Assembly: GCA_963802375.1 (NCBI GenBank)
Contig: CAWDIJ010000010.1
Coordinates: forward strand, 992,001-1,056,000
Reading direction: 5' to 3'
Origin: JACDAN01 sp963802375
GTDB lineage: Bacteria > Actinomycetota > Thermoleophilia > Gaiellales > Gaiellaceae
Length of the DNA: 64,000 nucleotides
Within the stretch, counting starts at the first letter, position 1. Every line of letters starts with the position of its first letter. Shown piece after piece: positions 47,851 to 56,356 of this stretch. Under the pieces are notes generated by a model. It was not told where the DNA came from. It did not search any database and was given only the letters and a program-made list of their open reading frames with translations. Made by a program: the position numbers and the translations under genes.

Positions 47851-48671
47851 GTGGCGGCCGCCTCGAGCTCGGCGATCTCGACGCGGCGGACGCCGTCGAG
47901 TGGGAGCTGGAGGAAGCGCTGGCCGAGCGCCCGGAAGTCCTCGACGTCGCCCGTCGTCAGGAATCGGTAGCCGCCCTCGCGCCGCGAGTCGTTCTCGATC
48001 CCTTTTCGGCTGAGCGTCTCGGCTACCTCGCGCGCCGTCTCCTCCGCCGAGAAAACGAGCGTCACGTCCCGACCGAAGACGCGCTGGAAGATCGGCCGGA
48101 TCAGCGGGTAGTGCGTGCAGCCGAGGATCACGGTGTCGACCTGCGCTTCCTTGAGCGGCTCGGCGTAGCGGCGGACAGAAGCCGTCGTCTCGGCCCCGAA
48201 CGGGTCGGCGCCCTCGATCAGCGGCACGAGGTCGGGGCATGCAACGGGGAAAAATCGGGTCCCGGCGTCGAGTGTGTGGACGAGCTCCCCGTACCGACCG
48301 GCGGCGACGGTCGCCTCGGTCGCCATCAGCCCGATGCGCCGGTTCCGCGTCACCTGCACGGCCGCGTGCGCCTCCGGCGTGATCACGCCGACAACGGGGA
48401 CGGAGATGCGCTCCTGGAGATCCGGCAGCGCCGCCGAGGTCGCCGAGTTGCAGGCGACGAGGATCAGCTTCACGCCCTGCGCCTCCAGGTAGCCGGCGAT
48501 CTCGAGCGAGAAGCGGCGTACCTCGTCCAGCGGCCTCGGGCCGTAGGGCAGGCGCGCGCCGTCGCCGAGATAGACGAAGTCTTCGTGCGGCATGGTCACG
48601 AGGCATTCGTGCAGGACGGTGAGCCCGCCCATGCCCGAGTCGAAGACGCCGATCGGCCGCGAATTCATCAA
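47847..48671 (-). CDS. murI: Glutamate racemase
   Basis: 274 residues (a second ATG one codon in gives 273). D11-S12 in IGVFDSGMGGLTVLHECL, first catalytic cysteine C74 in ILVACNSATSAALPDLQE, second in TVILGCTHYPLIRPIFQ. Makes D-glutamate for peptidoglycan. Runs before rph and mgtC on the minus strand; the rph-murI pairing is common in actinobacteria. Divergent from the secreted hydrolase with 42 bases between start codons. Confidence 0.95.
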   Translation of the reverse strand: MMNSRPIGVFDSGMGGLTVLHECLVTMPHEDFVYLGDGARLPYGPRPLDEVRRFSLEIAGYLEAQGVKLILVACNSATSAALPDLQERISVPVVGVITPEAHAAVQVTRNRRIGLMATEATVAAGRYGELVHTLDAGTRFFPVACPDLVPLIEGADPFGAETTASVRRYAEPLKEAQVDTVILGCTHYPLIRPIFQRVFGRDVTLVFSAEETAREVAETLSRKGIENDSRREGGYRFLTTGDVEDFRALGQRFLQLPLDGVRRVEIAELEAAAT

Positions 48672-48713
48672 GTGATTGTAAGAAGCGCCGAGTGTGATCT
48701 ACCCTCTTTCGCC

Positions 48714-50132
48714 GTGGGTCGCCGAATTCTCCTGCTTGCTGCCGTGTTCTTCGGCCTCCAGGCGGGCGCGGCACACGCGTTCACGAAGACGGAGCACGCG
48801 CTCACGATGGGCGACGGGGTCACGCTGGCCGCGTCCCTCTACAGGCCGCCCGGCAGTCCGCCGGCGGGCGGCTGGCCCGCAGTCCTCGCGCTCCACGGCC
48901 TCGGCGGGAACCGGAGCTCGATGAACTCGATCGCGGAGGCGCACCTGGTCCCGAACGGCTACGTGGTCATGACCGTGGACGCGCGCGGGCACGGCGAGTC
49001 GGGCGGGGTGTCCTCGCTCGTCGGACCGCGCGAAATCGCCGACTACGCCGCCGCGCTCCAGTGGCTCCGCCTCCGCCCCGGGATCAGCGACTCGAGGGTC
49101 GGCGCGCTCGGCTTCTCGCTCGGCGGCGGCTCAGTGTGGAAGCTGCTGACCGCGCCGGGCACGAAGCTCGCCGCAGCGGTTCCCGTGATGACGTGGACGA
49201 GCCTGTACGACTCGCTGCTGCCGCAGGGCCTCGTCAAGTCCGGGCTCATCGCGTACTTCCACAACCTGCTCCCGCCCGAGCGGTGGGACCCGGCGGTCAC
49301 GACGCTGAGGGACGACGCACTCCAGGGACGCAATGACGCCGCGATCCGCGCGTTCGCCGCGCAGCGCTCGGTCCGGGCCGACCTCGGCAGGATTCGGACG
49401 CCGGTCTTCATGCTCCAGGGCCGGCGCGACTACGCCTTCGACATGCAGGAGGCGCTGGCTGGGTTCGGAAGGCTCCGCGGCCCGAAGCGGATCTACCTCG
49501 GCGGCCTCGGCCATGCGCCGTCGGCGAACCCGCCCGCCGAGCAGCCCTACTACTTCGGACAGATCCGCATGTGGTTCGACCGGTTCCTGAAGGGCCAGCT
49601 GAACGGGATCGACACGCGGCCGCGCATCGAGCTCGCGCCCGATCCCTGGCGGGCGCGCACCTACCAGGCCGCGGCGCTGCCGGCCCGCAAGGTTCTCCGG
49701 CTGACGTTCCGCGGCCGCCGGACGATCGACGGGCTCGGCAAGGTCGTCCGGACCGTTGCGCCGACGCGGCGCCTCAACGAGACCTTCGGCCACGCGCTCG
49801 TCTCCGTGAAGGCATCGACGCCGACGGGCTGGTCGCACCTCGTCGCCGTGCTCTCGGCGATCACGCCGCGCGGCGAGGAGATCGTGGTCAGCCAGGGCGG
49901 TGTCACGACGACGACGCTTCGCTCGACGACCCGCACCCTGACCATCCGCCTGCTCAGCCAGGCGACGACGATTCCGCGCGGCTCGCGGTTCCGCCTGACG
50001 CTGGCCGGTGCCTCGACCGCGCAGAGTCCGAGCAACCTGCTCTACCTCACCGGCCCGGAGGGTGCCTCGCGGCTCTCGATCGGAGAGGCCAGGATCGTCC
50101 TGCCCGTCCTGCGCCGGCCGGTCTCGCGTTGA
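48714..50132 (+). CDS. Secreted alpha/beta-hydrolase of the CocE/S15 dipeptidyl-peptidase type
   Basis: 472 residues from a GTG. A signal peptide (RRILLLAAVFFGLQAGAAHA) precedes a hydrolase domain: HGLGGNRSSM oxyanion loop, VDARGHGESGG, nucleophile S145 in LGFSLGGGSVWKL, acid in LQGRRDYAFDMQEAL and His in LGGLGHAPSANPP. The C-terminal third is beta-rich (FRGRRTIDGLGKVVRT, TPTGWSHLVAVLSAITPRGE), like the jelly-roll of CocE and X-Pro dipeptidyl peptidases. Substrate could be an ester or peptide outside the cell. The stop overlaps the next TTG. Confidence 0.82.
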   Translation: MGRRILLLAAVFFGLQAGAAHAFTKTEHALTMGDGVTLAASLYRPPGSPPAGGWPAVLALHGLGGNRSSMNSIAEAHLVPNGYVVMTVDARGHGESGGVSSLVGPREIADYAAALQWLRLRPGISDSRVGALGFSLGGGSVWKLLTAPGTKLAAAVPVMTWTSLYDSLLPQGLVKSGLIAYFHNLLPPERWDPAVTTLRDDALQGRNDAAIRAFAAQRSVRADLGRIRTPVFMLQGRRDYAFDMQEALAGFGRLRGPKRIYLGGLGHAPSANPPAEQPYYFGQIRMWFDRFLKGQLNGIDTRPRIELAPDPWRARTYQAAALPARKVLRLTFRGRRTIDGLGKVVRTVAPTRRLNETFGHALVSVKASTPTGWSHLVAVLSAITPRGEEIVVSQGGVTTTTLRSTTRTLTIRLLSQATTIPRGSRFRLTLAGASTAQSPSNLLYLTGPEGASRLSIGEARIVLPVLRRPVSR

Positions 50133-51343
50133 GGCCGGCGCTCATCGTCCTCGTTCTCGCGGCGCTCGTCGCCCTGCCGGGCGCCCACGCGGGCGCGTCA
50201 GCCGACCCGGGCGTGACCGGCAACTCGATTTTGCTCGGAGGGACGGTGCCGCTGACCGGTCCCGCTGCGGCGTTCGCCTCCGTCGCGCCCGGCGCCGACG
50301 CGTACTTCCGCTACGTCAACGACCGGGGAGGCGTCTTCGGGCGGAAGATCCGGTACAAGTACGTCGACGACGGCTTCGAGGTCGGCCGCACCGTCGACCA
50401 GACCCGCCGGCTCGTCCAGCAGGACCGCGTCTTCGCGATCTTCAACTCGATCGGCACCGAGCACGCGATCGCCGTCCGCCCGTACCTGAACCAGGTTCGT
50501 GTCCCGCACGTCTTCACCGGGACCGGGGCGAGCACCTTCCAGGCCGAGCGAGGGCGCTACCCCTGGTCGATGGGCTACCTCCCGAGCTTCGTCGGCGAAG
50601 GCGCGATCTACGGGCGCTACGTCGCGGCTTCGATGCCGCGGGCGCGAATCGCCGTGCTCTACGAGAACACCGACTACGGCCGCGACCTCACCAACGGGCT
50701 GCGGCGCGGGCTCGGCCGGCGCGCGGGCCGGATCGTCGCGGTCCGCAGCTACGAGATCACGGACGGAGACGTCAACTCGCAGATCTCCCAGCTGAAGCGC
50801 TCGGGCGCGAACACGTTCATGCTCTTCGCGACTCCGGGCTTCGCGATCCAGGCCTTCCTCTCGGCGCACCGGCAGGCGTGGAGGCCGCGTACCTTCGTCA
50901 GCTCGGTCTCGATCGAGCCGTCGATCATGAGCGTGATCCGGCTGAACACGAGCGCGCGGGCCACGGCCGGGACGATCAGCATGGGCTACCTGAAGGATCC
51001 GACCTCGCCCACCTGGAACCGAGACCCCGCAGTCCGCCTCTACCGCCAGATCATGCGCCGCTACCTCCCGGGCCGGAAGGCGAGTGACGTCTACCACTAC
51101 TACGGGATGGCCGTGGCGCACTCGATGGTCCACGCGCTGCGCAAGTCCGGCCGGAACCTGAGCCGGGCCGCGCTGCAGCGGGCCGTCACGCACCTGAACC
51201 AGACGGACAACCCCTTCCTGCTCCCCGGTGTCGCTGTCCGAACCTCGCCCCGCAACTACTTTCCGATCGCCCGGGCGAAGCTCTTCCGGTACAGCGCCAA
51301 GGGCCAGTGGGTGCCCTTCGGGCGTCTCCTGGCGGCTCGTTGA
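50129..51343 (+). CDS. Periplasmic-binding-protein-like ABC substrate-binding protein (LivK/branched-chain type)
   Basis: 404 residues; TTG start overlapping the hydrolase stop. Signal peptide ALIVLVLAALVALPGAHA. The type-1 fold is clear: NSILLGGTVPLTGPAAAFAS, YFRYVNDRGGVFGRKIRYKY, VDDGFEVGRTVDQTRRLVQQ, VFAIFNSIGTEHAIAVRPYL, IAVLYENTDYGRDLTNGLRR and YHYYGMAVAHSMVHALRKSG. Such proteins bind amino acids, aromatic acids or urea-like compounds for ABC uptake. No permease or ATPase gene is adjacent, so its transporter partner must lie elsewhere or it acts as a sensor component. Confidence 0.85.
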   Translation: MRPALIVLVLAALVALPGAHAGASADPGVTGNSILLGGTVPLTGPAAAFASVAPGADAYFRYVNDRGGVFGRKIRYKYVDDGFEVGRTVDQTRRLVQQDRVFAIFNSIGTEHAIAVRPYLNQVRVPHVFTGTGASTFQAERGRYPWSMGYLPSFVGEGAIYGRYVAASMPRARIAVLYENTDYGRDLTNGLRRGLGRRAGRIVAVRSYEITDGDVNSQISQLKRSGANTFMLFATPGFAIQAFLSAHRQAWRPRTFVSSVSIEPSIMSVIRLNTSARATAGTISMGYLKDPTSPTWNRDPAVRLYRQIMRRYLPGRKASDVYHYYGMAVAHSMVHALRKSGRNLSRAALQRAVTHLNQTDNPFLLPGVAVRTSPRNYFPIARAKLFRYSAKGQWVPFGRLLAAR

Positions 51344-51436
51344 CCGCCCTGTGAGGATTGCCTGTCACCCGCCGGAAGAGAAATGCCGACAACTGATTGA
51401 CGCAATTTCCGTCTCACCCCACTGAAAGGGGGTCTC

Positions 51437-52531
51437 TTGACCAAATCAATCCGCTTCGTCCTGCTTCTGTCCGCGTGCGCTCTTGCGCTCGCGTTCGGAG
51501 GCAATGCGCTCGCTGCGTACAACCCGTCGCTGCTCGTGGCCGGCACCAGCCACTCCACCGGGAGCGGTGGCCCCGTCGTCATCGGGGTCGGCCAGGATCA
51601 GAACGACGACGCCACGGGCGTCCTCAACCTCTATGCGCCGCGCGGCTACGGCGTCTCGCTCACGCAGGCGCCCGGCACGAGAATCGGCGACCTCGAGGGA
51701 ATCGTCAAGGTCGGCGCGCTCGGCGGTGCCCGAGTTCCGATCACGGGAACCGTGACTGCACGCGATCCCGCGGCGTACGTGAACAACCCATGCTCGCCGG
51801 GCCTCCATCAGGCGGTCTGGACGATCGACACGTCGCTGGCGGGCACGGCTCTCGCGATCCCGATGTACGTGGATGCCGTCACGACCGGGGCTGAGGCCGC
51901 GTTCGCGTCCGCCCGCATCCGGGTCTGCCTCGCCTCGCCATATATCCCGCCGCCGCAAGGTGCAGCGTCGGGCGCCTCGCTGATCGTCGCGGCCTTTTCC
52001 GTCGCCGGCGTCTTCAGCAACCCGAACACGCGTGGGACCTATCCGTGGAACGCGCTGTTCATCCCGTACCAGCCGGGAACCGGGACGCTGAACCCCGCGA
52101 ACGCCGCGCAGAGCACGTCGTACACGCGGCTGCCGGTGCAGCTGGCGATCACCGCGAAGAAGCTGAAGGCCAAGAAGGGGGCCAAGCGCAAGTTCGCCCG
52201 CGTCACCGCCTGCCTCAGTGAGGCCGGACAGCCGGTTCGCGGCGTCCGCGTGAATATCGTCGGCGGCAGGTCGGCCGGGAGCGGGACGCGTCTCGCGTTC
52301 GGCCGCACGAACTCCCGCGGCTGCGTGACCAGGACGATCCGCCTGCGCTGGCGCGTGTCCTACTTCCGCGCGTCGACGTTGGTGCCGGAACGTGACGTCA
52401 CGAGCGCGCCGGGCTGTACGCCGGCGCTTTCGGCAGCACCCGGCACGCTCCCGCCCGCTCGCTGCACGTCGGCGACGCTGGCTCCGGCGCTGAACCTGTT
52501 CAGCCGGAACCGGGCGCGAGTCCGCCGCTAG
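51437..52531 (+). CDS. Secreted repetitive beta-rich protein of unknown function
   Basis: 364 residues from a TTG with GAAAGGGGG upstream. Signal peptide FVLLLSACALALAFGGNALA. Mature part begins AYNPSLLVAGTSHSTGSGG and VVIGVGQDQNDDATGVLNLY, then APRGYGVSLTQAPGTRIGDL; the C-terminal third has a Lys/Arg-rich segment (AKKLKAKKGAKRKFARVTAC) and an Ig-like region (GQPVRGVRVNIVGGRSAGSG) with several cysteines. No enzyme motif. Possibly a cell-surface or wall-associated protein. Strong terminator follows. Confidence 0.6.
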   Translation: MTKSIRFVLLLSACALALAFGGNALAAYNPSLLVAGTSHSTGSGGPVVIGVGQDQNDDATGVLNLYAPRGYGVSLTQAPGTRIGDLEGIVKVGALGGARVPITGTVTARDPAAYVNNPCSPGLHQAVWTIDTSLAGTALAIPMYVDAVTTGAEAAFASARIRVCLASPYIPPPQGAASGASLIVAAFSVAGVFSNPNTRGTYPWNALFIPYQPGTGTLNPANAAQSTSYTRLPVQLAITAKKLKAKKGAKRKFARVTACLSEAGQPVRGVRVNIVGGRSAGSGTRLAFGRTNSRGCVTRTIRLRWRVSYFRASTLVPERDVTSAPGCTPALSAAPGTLPPARCTSATLAPALNLFSRNRARVRR

Positions 52532-52543
52532 AGAACGCACACC

Positions 52544-52570
52544 GAGAGGGCCCCCAACAGGGGCCCTCTC
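52544..52570 (+). terminator. Strong 11-bp terminator hairpin
   Basis: GAGAGGGCCCC (52544-52554) and GGGGCCCTCTC (52560-52570) form a perfect stem around CAACA. It lies 13 bases after the stop of the secreted protein and 15 bases before the next start, so it also limits read-through into the DUF72 gene. Confidence 0.8.
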
Positions 52571-52584
52571 ACTATCCTGAGCCT

Positions 52585-53517
52585 GTGGCCGAGCAGATCC
52601 GTGTCGGCACCTGCTCCTGGGCGGACGAGGCGCTCTCGAAGCACTTCTACCCGCCCGGGCTGAAGGCGGGCGAGCGGCTCGCCCACTACGCGCAGTTCTT
52701 CGACACCGTCGAGCTCGACTCGACCTACTACCGGCTTCCGGTCGAGTCGATGGCCGCCCGGTGGGCGGAGCAGACACCTGACGACTTCGTCATGCACGTG
52801 AAGGCTTTCGGCGTGATGACCCGCCACCCGGTCAAGAAGGAGCAGCTTCCCACAGACCTGCGCGATGCGGCACCCGTTGACGAAAAGGGCCGGATCGACC
52901 GCCCGCCGCGCGAGTTCCGGGCCGAGATCTTCAAGCGGTTCCGCGAGGCGCTCGAGCCGCTGCGCTCGTCCGGGAAGCTCGGCGGGACGCTGTTTCAGTT
53001 CCCGCCGTACGTGGTCTACAAGGACCTCTCGCTCGACTACCTCGCCTGGGCCGGAGAGCAGATGGGCGACGACGAGATGCTCGTCGAGTTCCGCCATGCG
53101 AGCTGGTACGAGGAAGACGTCCGCGAGGAGGTGCTTTCGTTCCTCGAGGAGCACGGGATGTCGCTCGTCGTCGTGGATGCGCCGAAGGTCGACGCGAAGA
53201 ATGTCCCGCGAACACTGCTCGCCGTCCCAGGGCCGACGGCCTACGTCCGGTTCCACGGGCGCAACGCGAAGACCTGGAACACCCGCGGGAGGAGCGCGGC
53301 AGAGCGGTTCGACTACCTCTACACGGAGGACGAGCTGCGCGAGTGGGTGGAGCCGCTGCGCGAGCTCGCCGCGAAGGCCGAGAACGCCTACGCCTTCTTC
53401 AACAACAACAACCGCTCACCGGGCGACGGCGGCTACGGCGGCTACGTCGCCCAGGGCGCGGCCAACGCGCAGATGCTCAAGAAGCTGCTTGCAGAAACTC
53501 CCGCAGTAGCTCGTTGA
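52585..53517 (+). CDS. DUF72-family protein (YecE-like)
   Basis: 310 residues from a GTG. RVGTCSWADEALSKHFYPPG is the conserved start, FFDTVELDSTYYRLPVESMA the second block, and GGTLFQFPPYVVYKDLSLDY, MLVEFRHASWYEEDVREEVL and AYVRFHGRNAKTWNTRGRS follow, then AYAFFNNNNRSPGDGGYGGY. The fold is a TIM barrel with no proven activity; some relatives are associated with nucleic-acid or sulfur metabolism. Its 3' end overlaps the minus-strand hydrolase gene by 41 bases. Confidence 0.85.
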   Translation: MAEQIRVGTCSWADEALSKHFYPPGLKAGERLAHYAQFFDTVELDSTYYRLPVESMAARWAEQTPDDFVMHVKAFGVMTRHPVKKEQLPTDLRDAAPVDEKGRIDRPPREFRAEIFKRFREALEPLRSSGKLGGTLFQFPPYVVYKDLSLDYLAWAGEQMGDDEMLVEFRHASWYEEDVREEVLSFLEEHGMSLVVVDAPKVDAKNVPRTLLAVPGPTAYVRFHGRNAKTWNTRGRSAAERFDYLYTEDELREWVEPLRELAAKAENAYAFFNNNNRSPGDGGYGGYVAQGAANAQMLKKLLAETPAVAR

Positions 53518-54121
53518 AGCGGTTCCGGCGCTCGACGTTCGTGAAGTGCCCGGCGCCCTCGAGGACCTCGAGCCGTCCGTTCGGCACCGACTCGACGATC
53601 TCGCGCGCCTCGTCCGCGGGCAGGAAGGGATCCTCGCTGCCGACGACGACCCAGAACGGCCTCTCGTATTCGCGGGCGAAGTCTGTCGAGTCCCGTCGGT
53701 CGCGGAGCGCTTCGGTCGCGCGGACCAGCTCCTCCACCGTCCGCTCGGGCGGAGGCGGCGCGGGCGCACTCGGCGCCCAGGCCTCGATCCCCTGCTCGCG
53801 GAGAGTCTCGATCGCGGCGTTGCGAGCCGCCTTGCGATCGTCGTCGTCGGCGCCGACGCGAGCACCCGCGAGGAAGAGCCCGCGGGCCCGCTCGCCGGCG
53901 AGCCGCGCAAGCGCCAGAGCGACGTAGCCGCCCATCGACAGCCCCACCGCGGCGAAGTCGTCGTCGAACCCGTCCCAGATCTGCTCGGCCCAGCCGTCGA
54001 TCGAGTTCCCCTCGAGCTCGTAGAGGTTGGGGGCCAGCACGTCGTGGCCCTCGAGTGCATCGCGCTGCGGCGCCCACATCTCGGGCCCGAGCGGAAAAGC
54101 GTGGAGCAGGACGACCTTCAT
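53477..54121 (-). CDS. Alpha/beta-hydrolase
   Basis: 214 residues. VVLLHAFPLGPEMWAPQRDA (HAF oxyanion region), nucleophile Ser in FAAVGLSMGGYVALALARLA, acid in VVVGSEDPFLPADEAREIV and the final His in LEVLEGAGHFTNVERRNRFN. Typical short hydrolase of the BioH/3-oxoadipate enol-lactonase group; substrate unknown. The start overlaps the preceding gene by four bases (ATGA) and the 3' end runs 41 bases into the convergent DUF72 gene. Confidence 0.82.
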   Translation of the reverse strand: MKVVLLHAFPLGPEMWAPQRDALEGHDVLAPNLYELEGNSIDGWAEQIWDGFDDDFAAVGLSMGGYVALALARLAGERARGLFLAGARVGADDDDRKAARNAAIETLREQGIEAWAPSAPAPPPPERTVEELVRATEALRDRRDSTDFAREYERPFWVVVGSEDPFLPADEAREIVESVPNGRLEVLEGAGHFTNVERRNRFNELLREFLQAAS

Positions 54122-54855
54122 TCGTGCCTGACGAGGACCACGCCCTCGAGCTCGCGCGCCGTCTCGAAGCCGTACTCGGCACCCTCGAGCCCCAGCGCGT
54201 CCGCAAGCTCAGAGAGCAGATCCTCTGCAGGCGGCAGGTCGACGGGCGAGTCGGCGGTCCGGGCAGACCTGCGAATCGACGCCGGGTCGGAGCCGGTGAG
54301 GCGCGCGATCACCGTCGGGTTGGCGCGCATGGCGATCGCGTCGCCCGGTGCCAGCGGGCCGCGGTACTCGGGCACGGACATGTACTCGTCCAGGAGCCGT
54401 CCGCGCTCGAAGGCGATGTAGTGAACGGCGAGCCCGTCTTCCACTCCGAGCGTGAAGGTCACGAACCCAACCGCGTTGGACAACTCCCGTCCGAGGCGCT
54501 CGAGCCGGCGGGGATCCCGGTCGGCGACTTCGTCGTAGACCGCCACCCAGCCGTTCCGCATCGGGGACACCGCCGTCACGGGTGAGCGAAACACGCGCGG
54601 GACGAGCCGCTCCACGAGCTGGACGACACCGTTCTGGTCGTCGGTCTGCAGGTGAACCGACCCGAAGGACGGCGCGAGCACCGTGGTCTCGTTCCGGGGC
54701 TGCGCCGCCGCGACGGCGTGGACGAGAGCGAGCGCAACGGACTCGCGCGGCTCGGTGAGCTCGAGCACGACTCCGCCGTCGGTCAACTGCGCCGTTCCGA
54801 GCACGGTGCCGCCATCCTCGGCGATGAAGACGTCGCCTTCGTGCTTGATGTTCAT
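54118..54855 (-). CDS. Conserved protein of unknown function
   Basis: 245 residues. Starts IKHEGDVFIAEDGGTVLGTA. Hydrophilic alpha/beta sequence with blocks VLELTEPRESVALALVHAVA, LVERLVPRVFRSPVTAVSPM and LGVEDGLAVHYIAFERGRLL. No signal peptide, membrane helix or metal motif was found and I do not recognise a family. Four-base overlaps with both neighbours (alkA upstream, hydrolase downstream) place it in a three-gene operon. Confidence 0.6.
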   Translation of the reverse strand: MNIKHEGDVFIAEDGGTVLGTAQLTDGGVVLELTEPRESVALALVHAVAAAQPRNETTVLAPSFGSVHLQTDDQNGVVQLVERLVPRVFRSPVTAVSPMRNGWVAVYDEVADRDPRRLERLGRELSNAVGFVTFTLGVEDGLAVHYIAFERGRLLDEYMSVPEYRGPLAPGDAIAMRANPTVIARLTGSDPASIRRSARTADSPVDLPPAEDLLSELADALGLEGAEYGFETARELEGVVLVRHE

Positions 54856-55670
54856 CCCGGGGTCCGGCTCGCGACGAGCAGGTAGTGCGCCGTCAGGTTC
54901 TGGAACGGCTCGAACCGCTCGCCGAGCTCTCGTGTCTCCTCGATCGTCAGCACGCGGCCGTCACCATAGAACGACGAGACCGCGTACCGCAGGGCGAGGT
55001 CGCCCGCGGGCCAGGCGCGAGGCCTCGCGAGGTGCCGTGCGAGGAACCAGTCCGCGGTCCACTCGCCGACACCTGGGAGCTGCATCAGCTTCGCCTTCAC
55101 CTCGTGATCGGGAAGGGACGAGAGCGCATGCAGGTCGAGCTCCGTGCGCGCGAGCTCGAGGATGGCACGGGCCTTGCTGCGGGAAAACCCGAGGACGGTC
55201 AGGTCTTCGGGCGAGGAGTCCGCCACGACCTCGCGGGCCGGGAAGGCGTGCGCGTGCTCCGCCAGGTCTCCGAAGCGCTCGATGAAGCGGTTCTGGATCG
55301 CGCGGGCCGCTTTCAGCGAGATCTGCTGTGCCGTGATCGCCCCGACCAGCATCTCGAACGGATCGGGGGCGAGCGGAGGCCGGAAGCCGTGGAGCCGAGC
55401 CGCCTCGCGTGCGAGCACCAGATCCGCGGGCTGGAATCCGGCGAGGTCGAACTCAGCGCCGAGGAGCTTTAGGACGACCCGCGCGGCCTCGTCGTCGAGG
55501 GGCTCCACGTCGACGCCGCCGGGCGCCGCCTCGACCCGAACCTCCATGCCGCCAACGACCCGGTCGAGCCCTCCCTCGCGCCAGAGTGTGGCGAGATCCG
55601 GCGCGAACACCCGGAAGCGCTCGGTCGTGAGCTCGAAGTCGAACGGTTGGGGCACGGCCAGAAACGCCAT
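54852..55670 (-). CDS. alkA: DNA-3-methyladenine glycosylase II (AlkA-type, HhH-GPD)
   Basis: 272 residues. The N-terminal AlkA domain precedes the HhH-GPD repair fold: PLAPDPFEMLVGAITAQQIS, LKAARAIQNRFIERFGDLAE, LPGVGEWTADWFLARHLARP (helix-hairpin-helix) and WPAGDLALRYAVSSFYG with the catalytic Asp of the GPD signature (AGD). No four-Cys cluster, so it is not an Nth/MutY iron-sulfur enzyme. Removes alkylated bases from DNA. A broken tag gene for the same type of lesion lies at 4643-5278. Confidence 0.9.
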   Translation of the reverse strand: MAFLAVPQPFDFELTTERFRVFAPDLATLWREGGLDRVVGGMEVRVEAAPGGVDVEPLDDEAARVVLKLLGAEFDLAGFQPADLVLAREAARLHGFRPPLAPDPFEMLVGAITAQQISLKAARAIQNRFIERFGDLAEHAHAFPAREVVADSSPEDLTVLGFSRSKARAILELARTELDLHALSSLPDHEVKAKLMQLPGVGEWTADWFLARHLARPRAWPAGDLALRYAVSSFYGDGRVLTIEETRELGERFEPFQNLTAHYLLVASRTPG

Positions 55671-55705
55671 GCCCCAACCGTACGTTTGGGGTTAACGTCT
55701 ACGAG

Positions 55706-56356
55706 ATGCTCGTCGAGCAGATCGCGCCGCACCTCTGGCACTGGACGGCACCGCACCCGGACTGGAAGCCGTCCAACCGCGGCAAGGACGGCCTTGGCTG
55801 GGATCAGACCGTGTCGTCGTACGCGCTCGTCGCCGACAACAGCTTCGTGCTGATCGATCCGCTGGTGCCAGAGGACGAGAGCGACGGCGCCGCCCTCTGG
55901 GACGCGCTCGACCGGGACGTCGGCGCCCACGGCCCGCCTGCGATCCTCATCTCCGTCCACCCATTTCACGTGAGGAGCGCCGCGGACATCGCCGCGCGCT
56001 ACGACGGCAGCTCGATCTGGGCTCCCGCGGACGCACCCAAGGGCCACGCCGAAGACGCACGGACCTACGCCACCGGTGACGAACTGCCCTCCGGCATCCG
56101 CGTACTCGACGTCGGAATGCCCGGCGAGCGGGCGCTCTACCTCCCATCGCACAAGGCGGTGGTGTTCGGCGACGCCGTGCTGGACGGCGTCCGCCTCCTG
56201 CCCGAGAGCTGGCTCGAGAAGGGCGTGACTAGGCAGGACGTCGCGGACGCGCTTCGTCCGCTTCTGGACGAGGAGCTCGAGCTCATCCTCCTCACTCACG
56301 GCGGCCCGGTCGCCGACGAGCCGCGCAAGAAGCTCGAGAGCGCCCTAGAAATGTGA
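55706..56356 (+). CDS. Metallo-beta-lactamase-fold-like protein with altered metal motif
   Basis: 216 residues. VEQIAPHLWHWTAPHPDWKP, VSSYALVADNSFVLIDPLVP and ILISVHPFHVRSAADIAARY follow the order of MBL-fold proteins, with VVFGDAVLDGVRLLPESWLE and ILLTHGGPVADEPRKKLESA at the end. The canonical HxHxDH is replaced by HPFHVRSA (no DH), while the late Gly-Asp (FGD) and THGGP loops remain. Metal-dependent hydrolysis may be lost or altered. Its 3' end overlaps hmgA by 12 bases. Confidence 0.7.
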   Translation: MLVEQIAPHLWHWTAPHPDWKPSNRGKDGLGWDQTVSSYALVADNSFVLIDPLVPEDESDGAALWDALDRDVGAHGPPAILISVHPFHVRSAADIAARYDGSSIWAPADAPKGHAEDARTYATGDELPSGIRVLDVGMPGERALYLPSHKAVVFGDAVLDGVRLLPESWLEKGVTRQDVADALRPLLDEELELILLTHGGPVADEPRKKLESALEM

